Below are positions 26,007 through 35,594 of a stretch of DNA of 64,000 bases, piece after piece; position 1 is the stretch's first letter, and each line of letters begins with the position of its first letter. The notes under the pieces are model-generated. The model was not told the DNA's origin. It saw nothing but the letters and a program-made list of their open reading frames with translations, and made no database searches. The position numbers and the translations under genes were made by a program. Where the stretch lies: NCBI GenBank assembly GCA_049115935.1, contig JAGDZK010000016.1, forward strand, positions 75,317-139,316, in the 5' to 3' direction. This DNA is from Bermanella sp049115935. GTDB lineage: Bacteria > Pseudomonadota > Gammaproteobacteria > Pseudomonadales > Oceanobacteraceae.

Positions 26007-26036
26007 TTGATTAGTGGTAATACTTTCATTTATGGT
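26007..26036 (+). promoter_or_regulatory. gyrA: Candidate sigma-70 promoter for gyrA
   Basis: TTGATT (26007-26012), 18-base spacer, TATGGT (26031-26036), 128 bases before the gyrA ATG. Boxes are only moderate matches to consensus. Confidence 0.35.
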
Positions 26037-26163
26037 AAAGTGGCTGGCTTTATTGGGGCCTGCAAGACCGCCGAATAAGAGAGTGATTCGACTCATTATT
26101 GAGTGGCTCTTGTTATATAACAATAACGCCGAATAAATTGGCGGAAGAATAAAGGATGCCTGC

Positions 26164-28791
26164 ATGGGTGATTTAAGCAAACAGATCCTGCCCGTTAATA
26201 TTGAAGACGAGCTGAAACAGTCCTATATGGATTACGCAATGAGCGTAATCGTAGGTCGAGCTTTGCCTGATGTTCGCGATGGTCTAAAACCTGTTCACCG
26301 TCGTGTGTTACACGCAATGAATGTTCTAGGGAACGACTGGAATAAAGCGTATAAAAAATCCGCCCGTGTTGTGGGTGACGTGATAGGTAAGTACCACCCA
26401 CACGGTGATAGTGCTGTATACGACACCATTGTTCGTATGGCGCAACCATTTGCAATGCGTTATTTGCTGGTAGATGGTCAGGGTAACTTCGGTTCGGTTG
26501 ATGGTGATAGTGCAGCCGCCATGCGTTATACCGAAGTGCGTATGCATAAGTTAGCTCATGAAATGTTGGCCGACATTGATAAAGAAACCGTCGATTTTGT
26601 TGATAACTATGACGGTACTGAACAAATTCCTGAAGTATTACCGACTCGTATTCCTGCCTTGCTTGTAAATGGCTCTAGTGGTATTGCTGTTGGTATGGCA
26701 ACTAATATCCCGCCTCATAACCTAACAGAAGTATTGAACGGTTGTTTGGCGTTGATTGAAAACCCTGATTTATCTATTGATGAGTTGATGCAATATATTT
26801 CGGGGCCAGATTTCCCAACCGCAGGCCTAATTAATGGTCGCGATGGTATTGTTGAGGCCTATCGTACTGGTCGTGGCCGTGTGCAAATGCGTGCGCGTCA
26901 TCATTTTGAAATGGACGATAAAAGCGGTAAAGAATCGATTATTTTTACTGAAATTCCTTATCAGGTTAACAAAGCTCGTTTGATTGAAAAGATTGCTGAG
27001 TTAGTTAAAGAAAAGAAATTAGAAGGTATTACTGAACTACGTGATGAATCAGATAAAGACGGCATGCGTATTGTTGTTGAGCTTCGTCGCAATGAAGTGC
27101 CTGAAGTTGTTTTGAATAACCTGTTTGCGCAAACCCAGTTGCAAACCGTATTTGGTATTAATACAGTTGCCTTGGTTGATGGTCAGCCTAAGATTTTAAA
27201 CCTTAAAGATATGCTTGAGGCGTTTGTACGTCACCGTCGTGAAGTCGTGACGCGCCGTACCATTTTTGAGCTTCGTAAGGCTCGTGAGCGTGGTCATATT
27301 TTAGAAGGTTTGACGGTAGCGCTTTCTAATATAGACCCTGTTATCGCTGCAATTAAAGCGTCACCAGGTGCTGCTGAAGCCAAAGAAAAATTAATTAATA
27401 CTCCTTGGCAGCCAGGCGATGTGCTTGAAATGCTTGAGCGTGCAGGCTCTGATGCCTGTCGCCCTGATCATCTAGAGCCTCAATTTGGCTTCCGTGATGG
27501 CATGTATTATATGTCACCAGTGCAAGCGCAAGCCATTCTAGATATGCGTTTACAAAAGTTGACGGGCTTAGAGCATGAGAAACTAATTGACGAATACAAA
27601 ATCAAAGTTGAAGAAATTGCTGAATATCTTGAAATATTAGCAAGCCAAGAGCGCCTAATGGCAGTGATTCGTGAAGAACTTGAAAATGTTCGCAGCGAAT
27701 ATGGTGATGAGCGTCGTACTGAAATTGTGGCTACCCGCCGTCACCTAACTCTTGAAGACTTAATCGCTGAAGAAGATATGGTGGTAACCTTATCTCATGG
27801 TGGTTATGCGAAAATTCAGCCAATTACTGATTATCAAGCGCAAAAACGCGGTGGCCGTGGTAAGTCAGCCTCTGCTATTAAAGATGAAGACTTTATTGAA
27901 CATCTGCTTATTGCCAGTACTCACGATACAATTTTATGTTTCAGTAATCGCGGTAAAGTGTACTGGTTAAAAGTTTACGATATCCCTGTGGCTTCACGTC
28001 AAAGTCGTGGTCGGCCTGTGGTGAACTTATTGCCACTTGAAGCTGATGAGCGTATTACAACTATTCTGCCAATCCGTGAATACACAGAAGGCCATTACAT
28101 CTTTATGGCCACTGAAAAAGGTACGGTGAAGAAAACCGATTTAACCGCGTTTTCTCGTCAGCGTTCAAGTGGCTTGATTGCGCTTGAGTTAGATGAAGAC
28201 GATACCTTGATGGGCGCAGCTATTACTGATGGTACCAAAGATATTCTTCTGATGAGCGATGGTGGTAAAGCGGTTCGTTTTGCTGAAGAGAATGTTCGTA
28301 AGATGGGCCGTACAGCTCGTGGTGTTCGTGGTATTAAGTTAGCCGAAGGTCAAACAGTTGTGTCTCTTATTATTCCTGAAGAAGGCGGTACCTTATTAAC
28401 GGCCAGTGAAAAGGGTTATGGTAAGCGTACAGATATTACAGAATTCCCTACAAAAGGTCGTGGCACACAAGGCGTAATCGGTATGGTGGTGAATGACCGT
28501 AACGGTAAGCTAGTGGGTGCGGTTCAGGTTCATGATGGTCATGAAATTATGTTGATCAGTGATCAGGGCACCTTGGTTCGTACTCGCGTTAGTGAAGTGT
28601 CTACGTTAGGTCGTAATACTCAGGGCGTGACCTTGATTAAGGTTCAAGAAAATGAGCGCCTAGTGGGTGTGGCTCCAATCTTAGATGCGGATGATGAGTT
28701 TGCTCATGATGTACCTGTGGATGCTGATTTAGAGGCGGATCCGGATGTTAATCTTGATGATGCAGATGCAGATGCAGCAGGAGATGAGTAG
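26164..28791 (+). CDS. gyrA: DNA gyrase subunit A
   Basis: Breakage-reunion subunit of the A2B2 topoisomerase that introduces negative supercoils. The 875-residue protein begins with the usual LPVNIEDELKQSYMDYAMSV. The quinolone-resistance region HPHGDSAVYDTIVRMAQ has wild-type Ser83 and Asp87, and the catalytic tyrosine is Tyr122 (MRYTEVRM), all at E. coli numbering. The GyrA-box QKRGGRGK starts the C-terminal DNA-wrapping domain, and the tail is acidic. The next gene, wzz-like, starts three bases after the stop, which is unusual for gyrA. Confidence 0.98.
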   Translation: MGDLSKQILPVNIEDELKQSYMDYAMSVIVGRALPDVRDGLKPVHRRVLHAMNVLGNDWNKAYKKSARVVGDVIGKYHPHGDSAVYDTIVRMAQPFAMRYLLVDGQGNFGSVDGDSAAAMRYTEVRMHKLAHEMLADIDKETVDFVDNYDGTEQIPEVLPTRIPALLVNGSSGIAVGMATNIPPHNLTEVLNGCLALIENPDLSIDELMQYISGPDFPTAGLINGRDGIVEAYRTGRGRVQMRARHHFEMDDKSGKESIIFTEIPYQVNKARLIEKIAELVKEKKLEGITELRDESDKDGMRIVVELRRNEVPEVVLNNLFAQTQLQTVFGINTVALVDGQPKILNLKDMLEAFVRHRREVVTRRTIFELRKARERGHILEGLTVALSNIDPVIAAIKASPGAAEAKEKLINTPWQPGDVLEMLERAGSDACRPDHLEPQFGFRDGMYYMSPVQAQAILDMRLQKLTGLEHEKLIDEYKIKVEEIAEYLEILASQERLMAVIREELENVRSEYGDERRTEIVATRRHLTLEDLIAEEDMVVTLSHGGYAKIQPITDYQAQKRGGRGKSASAIKDEDFIEHLLIASTHDTILCFSNRGKVYWLKVYDIPVASRQSRGRPVVNLLPLEADERITTILPIREYTEGHYIFMATEKGTVKKTDLTAFSRQRSSGLIALELDEDDTLMGAAITDGTKDILLMSDGGKAVRFAEENVRKMGRTARGVRGIKLAEGQTVVSLIIPEEGGTLLTASEKGYGKRTDITEFPTKGRGTQGVIGMVVNDRNGKLVGAVQVHDGHEIMLISDQGTLVRTRVSEVSTLGRNTQGVTLIKVQENERLVGVAPILDADDEFAHDVPVDADLEADPDVNLDDADADAAGDE

Positions 28792-28794
28792 GGC

Positions 28795-29907
28795 ATGAGT
28801 ATTGAAGAAAAAAACGCATTGAATGCCTCCCTTGCTAATGACGTTAGGGATGATGAGATTGATTTGTTTGATCTTTGGGATGACATAGTAGAAGAAAAAC
28901 TTTGGGTGTTTTTAGGTTTTTTTGCTTGTGTCGTACTGGCTTCTATTTACTTGTTGAAAGCGACTGAGATATTTCAGACTCAGGTTGTGATTAAGCCTGC
29001 CTCAGCAAATAGTGTGGTTGAGCTGAATGTACCTCAACTTGAAGACATATACTCAAAGACAGTCGAGGAGGCATTTGCAGATGCTCGTTCTGCTTTATTG
29101 TCAAAAGAGTATCGACGTAGTTTTTATGAAGCTTACATTGATGAAATTAAGTCAGTTAAAGGTATTTATGACGAAGGTTTGACTGAAGCTCAAAACTTCG
29201 CGGCTTTTGATAAGCTTTTTTCTTCTAAGGTCTCTGGTGCAAAGGATGTGGAGACATATGTTCAGATTAAATTTGAATTGTCGGATGCTAAAAAAGCAGC
29301 TGATTTACTCAATGCATATACTGATTACTCGTTGGCAGCAAAACTTGGTGATGTAAAAGAAACCATAGACAGCAAGGTGGCTGCTCAAGTTGGTAAACTT
29401 GAATATGACGCTAAACAGTTACGTGAAGAGTATAAAGGCGAACAGACACGTCGTAATTTGATGCTGAAAGAGGCTTATGAAATTGCTAAGGCAGTGGGTC
29501 AAACTCAACCTTTGTTTAGTAAGAGTGAAATAGTCGGCACTTATGAGCCCCCTTTGTATATGTTTGGCACTAATGCGCTTAAAGCTGAAGAAAAGGCGAT
29601 TAAAAATAGAGACGGCTTGGCTAAAGAACTGCCTTATGGTGAAGACCATTTTATCGATAAATTGCCAGAGATCTTATTTAAAATTGATCAATTGAAATCC
29701 CTAGAAGTTGATTATTCAAAAGTTCATTTGGCGGTTGTAGATGAGTCGGCCATTGTTCCCATAGGTGCAATCAAACCGAAGAAGCTTTTGATTTTAGCTT
29801 TAGCTTGTGTGGCAGGCGTATTTGTTGGTTTGATGATGGCGTTGTTGATGGCTGCATTTCATCGTCATAAAGAAAAAATTAAATCTAAGATTAGGTCTCG
29901 TCGCTGA
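28795..29907 (+). CDS. Wzz-family polysaccharide chain-length determinant
   Basis: Inner-membrane polysaccharide co-polymerase that sets the modal length of O-antigen or capsule chains in Wzy-dependent assembly. The 370-residue protein has helix 1 at about 34-54, preceded by EIDLFDLWDDIVEEKLWVF (the Wzz N-terminal motif), a long helical periplasmic domain, and helix 2 at about 333-355 after a Pro/Lys segment (IKPKKLLILALACVAG). No kinase domain is attached, so it is the plain Wzz type. It begins three bases after gyrA, and is 8.3 kb from the glycan cluster downstream of rpsA, which probably makes its substrate. Confidence 0.88.
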   Translation: MSIEEKNALNASLANDVRDDEIDLFDLWDDIVEEKLWVFLGFFACVVLASIYLLKATEIFQTQVVIKPASANSVVELNVPQLEDIYSKTVEEAFADARSALLSKEYRRSFYEAYIDEIKSVKGIYDEGLTEAQNFAAFDKLFSSKVSGAKDVETYVQIKFELSDAKKAADLLNAYTDYSLAAKLGDVKETIDSKVAAQVGKLEYDAKQLREEYKGEQTRRNLMLKEAYEIAKAVGQTQPLFSKSEIVGTYEPPLYMFGTNALKAEEKAIKNRDGLAKELPYGEDHFIDKLPEILFKIDQLKSLEVDYSKVHLAVVDESAIVPIGAIKPKKLLILALACVAGVFVGLMMALLMAAFHRHKEKIKSKIRSRR

Positions 29908-29961
29908 GCTTGATTGTTATGTTAAATATGGTGAAGGTTAGGCGAAAGCCTGAATAGATGT

Positions 29962-31044
29962 ATGGCTCGAGTTTATAATTTTTGTGCAGGCCCTGCGGCT
30001 TTGCCGACAGCTGTTTTAGAGAAAGCATCTTCTGAGATGTTGAACTGGAACGATAAAGGTCTTTCTGTAATGGAGATGTCTCATCGAAGCGATGAGTATG
30101 TCTCTATTGCAAAAAAAGCTGAACAAGATTTGCGTGATTTATTGTTAATACCTGATAACTATAAAGTGTTGTTTATGCAGGGTGGTGCGACGGCTCAGTT
30201 TGCAATGATTCCAATGAATTTATTGCGAGGCAAGAACACTGCTGATTATATCAATACCGGTCAGTGGTCACAAAAAGCGATTAAAGAAGCAAAGCATTAT
30301 TGTGATGTGAATGTTGTTGCAAGTTCTGAAGATAAGAAGTTCTCATACGCCCCAGCTCAGTCTGACTTAAAGCTCAACCCTGATGCCGCTTATGTGCATT
30401 ACACGCCCAATGAAACTATTGGTGGTGTTGAATTTGATTATATTCCAGATACAGGAAGCGTTCCTTTAGTAGCCGATTTTTCTTCAAGTATCTTAAGTGA
30501 ATCGCTTGATGTTTCTAAATTTGGTTTGATCTATGCTGGCGCACAAAAAAATATTGGGCCTGCAGGCTTGTGTATTGTAATTGTGCGCGAAGACTTGCTA
30601 GGTGAGACAGTTACAGGCACGCCAACTGCCATGGATTACAAGGTTGCGGCTGATAATGAGTCTATGTACAACACACCGGCTACCTATTCATGGTATTTGG
30701 CGGGTCTTGTATTTGATTGGTTGAAGCAGCAGGGTGGCGTTGATGCTATTGCGAAAATAAATGCCTGTAAAGCTCAGAAGCTGTATGAATATATTGATAA
30801 TAGTGGCTTTTATGCAAACCCAGTTGCGGTGAATAATCGCTCTCGCATGAATGTGCCATTTACACTAAAAGACTCGGCTTTGGATTCGTTATTTCTTTCA
30901 CAAGCTGATGAGGCTGGCTTATTGAATCTCAAAGGTCATAGAAGTGTTGGTGGTATGCGCGCCAGTATTTATAACGCGGTAACCGAAAGTGCTGTGGATG
31001 CGTTGATTGCATTCATGCAAGAATTTGCCAGTCAAAACGGATAA
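29962..31044 (+). CDS. serC: Phosphoserine aminotransferase
   Basis: PLP enzyme that forms 3-phosphoserine (serine synthesis) and 4-phosphohydroxythreonine (PLP synthesis). The 360-residue protein starts VYNFCAGPAALPTAVLE, has the dense small-residue segment LFMQGGATAQF, and the PLP lysine in YAGAQKNIGPAG. It heads the conserved serC-pheA-hisC-tyrA/aroA-cmk-rpsA run and lies 54 bases after wzz. Its C-terminal end, QNG, is normal. pheA starts ten bases after its stop. Confidence 0.96.
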   Translation: MARVYNFCAGPAALPTAVLEKASSEMLNWNDKGLSVMEMSHRSDEYVSIAKKAEQDLRDLLLIPDNYKVLFMQGGATAQFAMIPMNLLRGKNTADYINTGQWSQKAIKEAKHYCDVNVVASSEDKKFSYAPAQSDLKLNPDAAYVHYTPNETIGGVEFDYIPDTGSVPLVADFSSSILSESLDVSKFGLIYAGAQKNIGPAGLCIVIVREDLLGETVTGTPTAMDYKVAADNESMYNTPATYSWYLAGLVFDWLKQQGGVDAIAKINACKAQKLYEYIDNSGFYANPVAVNNRSRMNVPFTLKDSALDSLFLSQADEAGLLNLKGHRSVGGMRASIYNAVTESAVDALIAFMQEFASQNG

Positions 31045-31054
31045 CTTTTTCGTA

Positions 31055-32143
31055 ATGAGTGAAGAACAAGAATTAGGCGTACTGCGAAATCAAATTGACG
31101 CTCTTGATCAAAATATCCAAAAATTGATTAATGAGCGTGCTAAGTGCGCGCAAAATGTTGCCCATGTAAAAGAGAAATACTCTAACGGTGAGGCTATTAA
31201 GTTTTATCGTCCTGAGCGTGAAGCTCAGGTGTTGCGTAAAGTTATGGATCGAAATGAAGGGCCTATCGCCAATGAAGATATGGCTCGATTGTTTCGTGAG
31301 GTTATGTCCATTTGTTTAGCATTAGAAGAGCCCTTAAAGGTCGCTTTTCTTGGGCCTGACGGTACGTTTACGCAGGCTGCAGCTCTTAAGCATTTTGGGC
31401 ATAGTGTTCAGTGTGAAAGTCAGGTCTCCATCGCAGATGTATTTCGCGAAGTGGCAGCAGGTTCAGTGAATTACGGTGTTGTGCCGGTTGAAAATTCTAC
31501 GGAGGGTGTGGTTACCCATACTTTAGATAGTTTTGCTGAATCTTCTTTGCAAATTTGTGGCGAAGTGGCGTTGCGCATACATCATCACTTTTTAAGTAAT
31601 GAAAGCAAAGACAAGATTGAAAAAGTTTACAGTCACCCGCAGTCTTTAGCTCAGTGTCGTCAGTGGCTTGATACCCACTGGCCAAATATCGAAAGAATAG
31701 CGGTAAGTTCTAATGCCGAGGCAGCAAAACGAGCAGCTAAAGAGGAAAATTCAGCGGCTATTGCTGGTGATGCAGCAGCGCAATTATATGCTATTAACGC
31801 TTTGGCAAATAATATTGAAGATATGCCAGATAATACCACGAGGTTTTTAATTATTGGTATTGATAAAACACAAGCTAGTGGTGATGATAAAACCTCCATT
31901 ATGGTTTCTAGTCGTAATCAGCCTGGTGCGCTTTATCATGTGTTGGAGCCCTTTCATAAGGCGGGTGTGAGTCTGACTCGTATTGAAACTCGCCCATCAA
32001 GAAGTGGTGCTTGGAATTATAATTTCTTTATCGACTTTGAAGGTCACTTTGAAGATGCAGGTATTCAGGCTGTATTGGATAAAGTAGGCTCAGCAGCCTC
32101 GGATTTAAAAATTCTAGGCTCTTATCCTAAAGCTGTGTTGTGA
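31055..32143 (+). CDS. pheA: Bifunctional chorismate mutase/prephenate dehydratase (P-protein)
   Basis: Converts chorismate to prephenate and on to phenylpyruvate for phenylalanine. I start at ATG 31055, giving 362 residues; an upstream in-frame ATG at 31007 overlaps serC and adds an unnatural extension. Domains in order: AroQ-type mutase (1-~90; VLRNQIDALDQNIQKLINER), dehydratase (~100-275; GPDGTFTQAAALKHF, ENSTEGVVTHTLD), and ACT regulatory domain (~285-362; GALYHVLEPFHKAGVSLTRI), which binds phenylalanine for feedback control. Next is hisC, 40 bases on. Confidence 0.96.
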   Translation: MSEEQELGVLRNQIDALDQNIQKLINERAKCAQNVAHVKEKYSNGEAIKFYRPEREAQVLRKVMDRNEGPIANEDMARLFREVMSICLALEEPLKVAFLGPDGTFTQAAALKHFGHSVQCESQVSIADVFREVAAGSVNYGVVPVENSTEGVVTHTLDSFAESSLQICGEVALRIHHHFLSNESKDKIEKVYSHPQSLAQCRQWLDTHWPNIERIAVSSNAEAAKRAAKEENSAAIAGDAAAQLYAINALANNIEDMPDNTTRFLIIGIDKTQASGDDKTSIMVSSRNQPGALYHVLEPFHKAGVSLTRIETRPSRSGAWNYNFFIDFEGHFEDAGIQAVLDKVGSAASDLKILGSYPKAVL

Positions 32144-32183
32144 TTTCCTTGAGTCTAATAAATAGCGGTTTCGAGATAATTAA

Positions 32184-33293
32184 ATGACGATTGATTTTTC
32201 AAAGTACGCCGTATCCGGTATTACAAAGCTAAGTCCTTATCAACCAGGAAAGCCCATAGACGAGCTTGCCCGTGAATTTGGCCTTAATCCTACTGATATT
32301 ATTAAGCTAGCCAGTAATGAGAATCCTCTTGGGCCAAGCGCAAAAGCATTGGCTGCCATTGAAAGAGAATTAAAAGACTTAACTCGCTACCCTGATGGTA
32401 ATGGCTTTGAACTTAAAAAAACCTTGAGTGAAAAGCTTGGTGTGAATACTAAGCAGATTACGCTGGGTAATGGATCTAGTGATATTCTAGAATTTATTGT
32501 TAAAACCTTTGTTAATCCAGGTGAAGAGGTCATTGTTTCTCAGCATGCCTTTGCAATTTATGGATTAGTGACTCAAATGCAAAATGGTAAGACGATTCAA
32601 GTGCCTGCTAAAAATTGGGGGCATGACCTTCAGGCTATGGCGGATGCTGTCACTGAAAAAACAAAAATCATATTTGTAACCAATCCAAACAACCCTACGG
32701 GCACTTACAATACTAAGGCCCAATTGGATGGGTTTTTATCTCAAATTCCAAGTCATGTGATTGTTTTGTTGGATGAGGCATATTTTGAATATGTCGATAA
32801 GCCAGACTATCCAAACGGTATCGATTATTTGGCAGTCTATCCAAATGTGGTTGTTACCCGAACCTTTTCCAAAGCTTATGGTTTGGCGTCTTTACGTGTG
32901 GGTTATGGTGTGAGCAGTGAGCAATTGGCGGACTTAATGAATCGGGTACGACCGCCGTTTAATGTTGATTCTTTAGCGTTGGCAGCGGCAGTTGCGTGTT
33001 TAAAAGATGAAAGTTATGTTCGTCAGAGTAAAGAATTGAATGATCAAGGCATGTCTCAATTAGAAGCTGGCTTTGATCAATTGAATGTTAATTGGATACC
33101 TTCGGTTGGTAATTTTATTTGTTTTGAAATTCCAAATCGTGCAATGGATATTTTTCAAGGGTTGTTAGCTAAAGGTGTAATTGTAAGGCCTGTTGCTAAC
33201 TATGAAATGCCTGATTACTTGCGTGTTTCTATCGGTACGCAGCAAGAAAATCAACGTTTCTTGCTTGAGTTGAAGGATTTATTGGCAGGATAA
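32184..33293 (+). CDS. hisC: Histidinol-phosphate aminotransferase
   Basis: PLP enzyme of histidine synthesis that in this operon context is likely also an aromatic aminotransferase (for phenylpyruvate or 4-hydroxyphenylpyruvate). The 369-residue protein has LASNENPLGPSAKA, the NPNNPTGTYN substrate/PLP segment, and the PLP lysine in RTFSKAYGLASLRVGYG. Length is typical. It sits between pheA and tyrA/aroA exactly as hisC2 does in Pseudomonas. Its TAA overlaps the ATG of the next gene by one base, implying coupling. Confidence 0.95.
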   Translation: MTIDFSKYAVSGITKLSPYQPGKPIDELAREFGLNPTDIIKLASNENPLGPSAKALAAIERELKDLTRYPDGNGFELKKTLSEKLGVNTKQITLGNGSSDILEFIVKTFVNPGEEVIVSQHAFAIYGLVTQMQNGKTIQVPAKNWGHDLQAMADAVTEKTKIIFVTNPNNPTGTYNTKAQLDGFLSQIPSHVIVLLDEAYFEYVDKPDYPNGIDYLAVYPNVVVTRTFSKAYGLASLRVGYGVSSEQLADLMNRVRPPFNVDSLALAAAVACLKDESYVRQSKELNDQGMSQLEAGFDQLNVNWIPSVGNFICFEIPNRAMDIFQGLLAKGVIVRPVANYEMPDYLRVSIGTQQENQRFLLELKDLLAG

Positions 33294-35515
33294 TGACAAA
33301 TTCAATTACACGAATTGCCATTATCGGGCTTGGATTGATCGGTGGTTCCTGGGTTCGCGCGTTAAGAGAAAAGCGCCCTGATTTAGTTGTGGTTGGCTAT
33401 GACCGCAATATGGACTCCATGGAGCAGGCTAAATCATTAGGTATTATTGATGAGTTCACATTAACCGCTCGTGAAGCCGTCGTTAATGCGGATTTAATTA
33501 TTCTGTCTGTGCCTATTTTAGCTGTGCGCGATATCTTGGGTGAAATTAAACCGGCTTTAGATCAAAATGCCATTTTAACCGATGTGGGTAGTGTTAAAGG
33601 TTGTGTGGCTAAAGATATTTGTGATGTTTTTGGTGCGCCTTTACCCAATTTTGTTTTAGGGCACCCTATTGCTGGAAGTGAGTTGAGTGGCATTCAAGCG
33701 GCGGATCCTGAGCTTTTCAAAAATCATAAAATTATTCTCACACCTCTTAAAGAAACTAACCCTGAAGCTGTGCATGTTGTGTCTGAGCTTTGGCGTCTTA
33801 CAGGTGCAAAAGTTGAATTAATGAATATCGCCCATCATGATGAAGTACTGGCTGCTACAAGTCATTTACCCCATCTTTTGGCGTATTCATTAGTGGATAC
33901 CTTGGCCCATAATCATGAAAACAAAGAAATTTTCAATTATGCGGCAGGTGGCTTTAGAGACTTTACTCGTATTGCGGCCAGTAGCCCCAAGATGTGGCAT
34001 GACATCTTTACAGCTAATAAAGATGCTGTACTTGACGCACTGGATCTATTTACCCATGATTTGGGCCAATTAAGACAAGCCGTTTCTGAATCTGATAGTA
34101 CAGCCATGATGGGGGTTTTTACCCGAGCCAAGGTTGCACGTGACCATTTTTCTAAAATTTTGGCCCGCAGAGCCTATGTGGAACCTATGAAAACTCAACA
34201 AATTAATTACATTGCAAACCCAGGCGGAAGCCTGAGTGGAACGTTTAGAGTGCCGGGTGATAAATCCATCAGTCACCGTTCAATTATGCTAGGTTCGCTG
34301 GCCAATGGCACAACTGAAGTGTCTGGTTTTTTAGAAGGTGAAGATAGTCTTGCCACGCTTCAGGCATTTCGTGATATGGGGGTAGTGATAGAGGGTCCCC
34401 ATCGTGGGCGCGTCACTATCCATGGTGTTGGCTTGCACGGATTACAGGTGCCGCCAAATACCTTGTATTTAGGTAACTCAGGTACCTCCATGCGATTGTT
34501 GGCAGGCTTAATGGCTGGTCAAAAATTTGATGTGGAAATGACAGGTGATGAGTCGCTTTCAAAGCGTCCCATGAATCGCGTGGCGAACCCGCTTCGTGAA
34601 ATGGGTGCAGAAATTGATACGGCGGATGAAGGTCGTCCTCCTATGTTGATTAAGGGTGATAAACCCTTGAAGGGCATTACATATACACTGCCAATGGCCA
34701 GTGCTCAGGTTAAATCGTGCCTGCTGTTAGCGGGTTTGTATGCAGAAGGTGAAACGGTTGTGACAGAGCCTGCGCCTACTCGAGATCATACTGAGCGTAT
34801 GCTGAAAGGTTTTGGATATGATGTGCAGGTCAATGGCGATACCGTTACGGTTAAATCTGGTGGTCAATTAACTGCAACCAATATTGATGTGCCTGCAGAT
34901 ATTTCATCAGCGACGTTTTTCATGGTAGCTGCGAGTATTGCCCCAGGAAGTGATATTACCCTTGAGCATGTGGGTATAAACCCAACACGCATTGGCATCA
35001 TTAATATTTTACGTTTGATGGGCGCTAATTTAGAGTTGTTGAATGAACGTGAAGTGGGTGGTGAGCCTGTTGCCGATATTCGTATACAGCATGCCCAGTT
35101 AACAGGTATCGATATTCCAGAAGATCAGGTGCCTTTAGCAATCGATGAGTTTCCAGCTATTTTTATCGCTGCGGCATGCGCTCAAGGAACAACGACTTTA
35201 ACCGGGGCTGAAGAGTTGCGCGTTAAAGAAAGTGATCGAATTCAAGCAATGGTTGATGGATTGCAAGTGCTGGGTGTCGATATCAAAGGCACTGACGATG
35301 GTGCGATCATTAATGGGTTTGGTGTTGGCGGTGCTTTTGGTGGCGGTGAAATTGTCACTCATCATGATCATCGAATTGCGATGTCTTTTGCTGTGGCTTC
35401 TCTTCGGGCTGCCAAGCCGATTAAAATCTTGGATTGTGCTAATGTTGCAACATCTTTTCCTGGATTTATTGAATTGTCCCAAAATAGTGGCATGAATGTG
35501 ACCATTGAGTCATAG
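33293..35515 (+). CDS. Fused prephenate dehydrogenase / EPSP synthase (TyrA-AroA)
   Basis: One 740-residue chain carries two shikimate/aromatic enzymes. Residues 1-~290 are TyrA (IIGLGLIGGSWVRALRE NAD-binding start, GHPIAGSE, HHDEVLAATSHLPH), giving 4-hydroxyphenylpyruvate. Residues ~300-740 are AroA, 5-enolpyruvylshikimate-3-phosphate synthase (PGDKSISHRSIMLGSLA, LGNSGTSMRLLAGL, KESDRI, DHRIAMSFAVA). The fusion is the normal state in Pseudomonas-like gammaproteobacteria, so it is not an artefact. It overlaps hisC by one base, with cmk 79 bases on. Confidence 0.96.
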   Translation: MTNSITRIAIIGLGLIGGSWVRALREKRPDLVVVGYDRNMDSMEQAKSLGIIDEFTLTAREAVVNADLIILSVPILAVRDILGEIKPALDQNAILTDVGSVKGCVAKDICDVFGAPLPNFVLGHPIAGSELSGIQAADPELFKNHKIILTPLKETNPEAVHVVSELWRLTGAKVELMNIAHHDEVLAATSHLPHLLAYSLVDTLAHNHENKEIFNYAAGGFRDFTRIAASSPKMWHDIFTANKDAVLDALDLFTHDLGQLRQAVSESDSTAMMGVFTRAKVARDHFSKILARRAYVEPMKTQQINYIANPGGSLSGTFRVPGDKSISHRSIMLGSLANGTTEVSGFLEGEDSLATLQAFRDMGVVIEGPHRGRVTIHGVGLHGLQVPPNTLYLGNSGTSMRLLAGLMAGQKFDVEMTGDESLSKRPMNRVANPLREMGAEIDTADEGRPPMLIKGDKPLKGITYTLPMASAQVKSCLLLAGLYAEGETVVTEPAPTRDHTERMLKGFGYDVQVNGDTVTVKSGGQLTATNIDVPADISSATFFMVAASIAPGSDITLEHVGINPTRIGIINILRLMGANLELLNEREVGGEPVADIRIQHAQLTGIDIPEDQVPLAIDEFPAIFIAAACAQGTTTLTGAEELRVKESDRIQAMVDGLQVLGVDIKGTDDGAIINGFGVGGAFGGGEIVTHHDHRIAMSFAVASLRAAKPIKILDCANVATSFPGFIELSQNSGMNVTIES

Positions 35516-35594
35516 GTCGCTATTGATGTGCCCAAGGGCTTTGCTTTGGGTGTCAAAGAATAACGAGCCAGCTATTTGGCTATAAGGAAACGAC

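Noticed and set aside
26410..26450. Quinolone-resistance mutation in gyrA
   Set aside because: Ser83 and Asp87 are the sensitive-type residues.
26195..26547. Antisense ORFs within gyrA
   Set aside because: gyrA is unambiguous; the minus-strand frames are shadows of its codon pattern.
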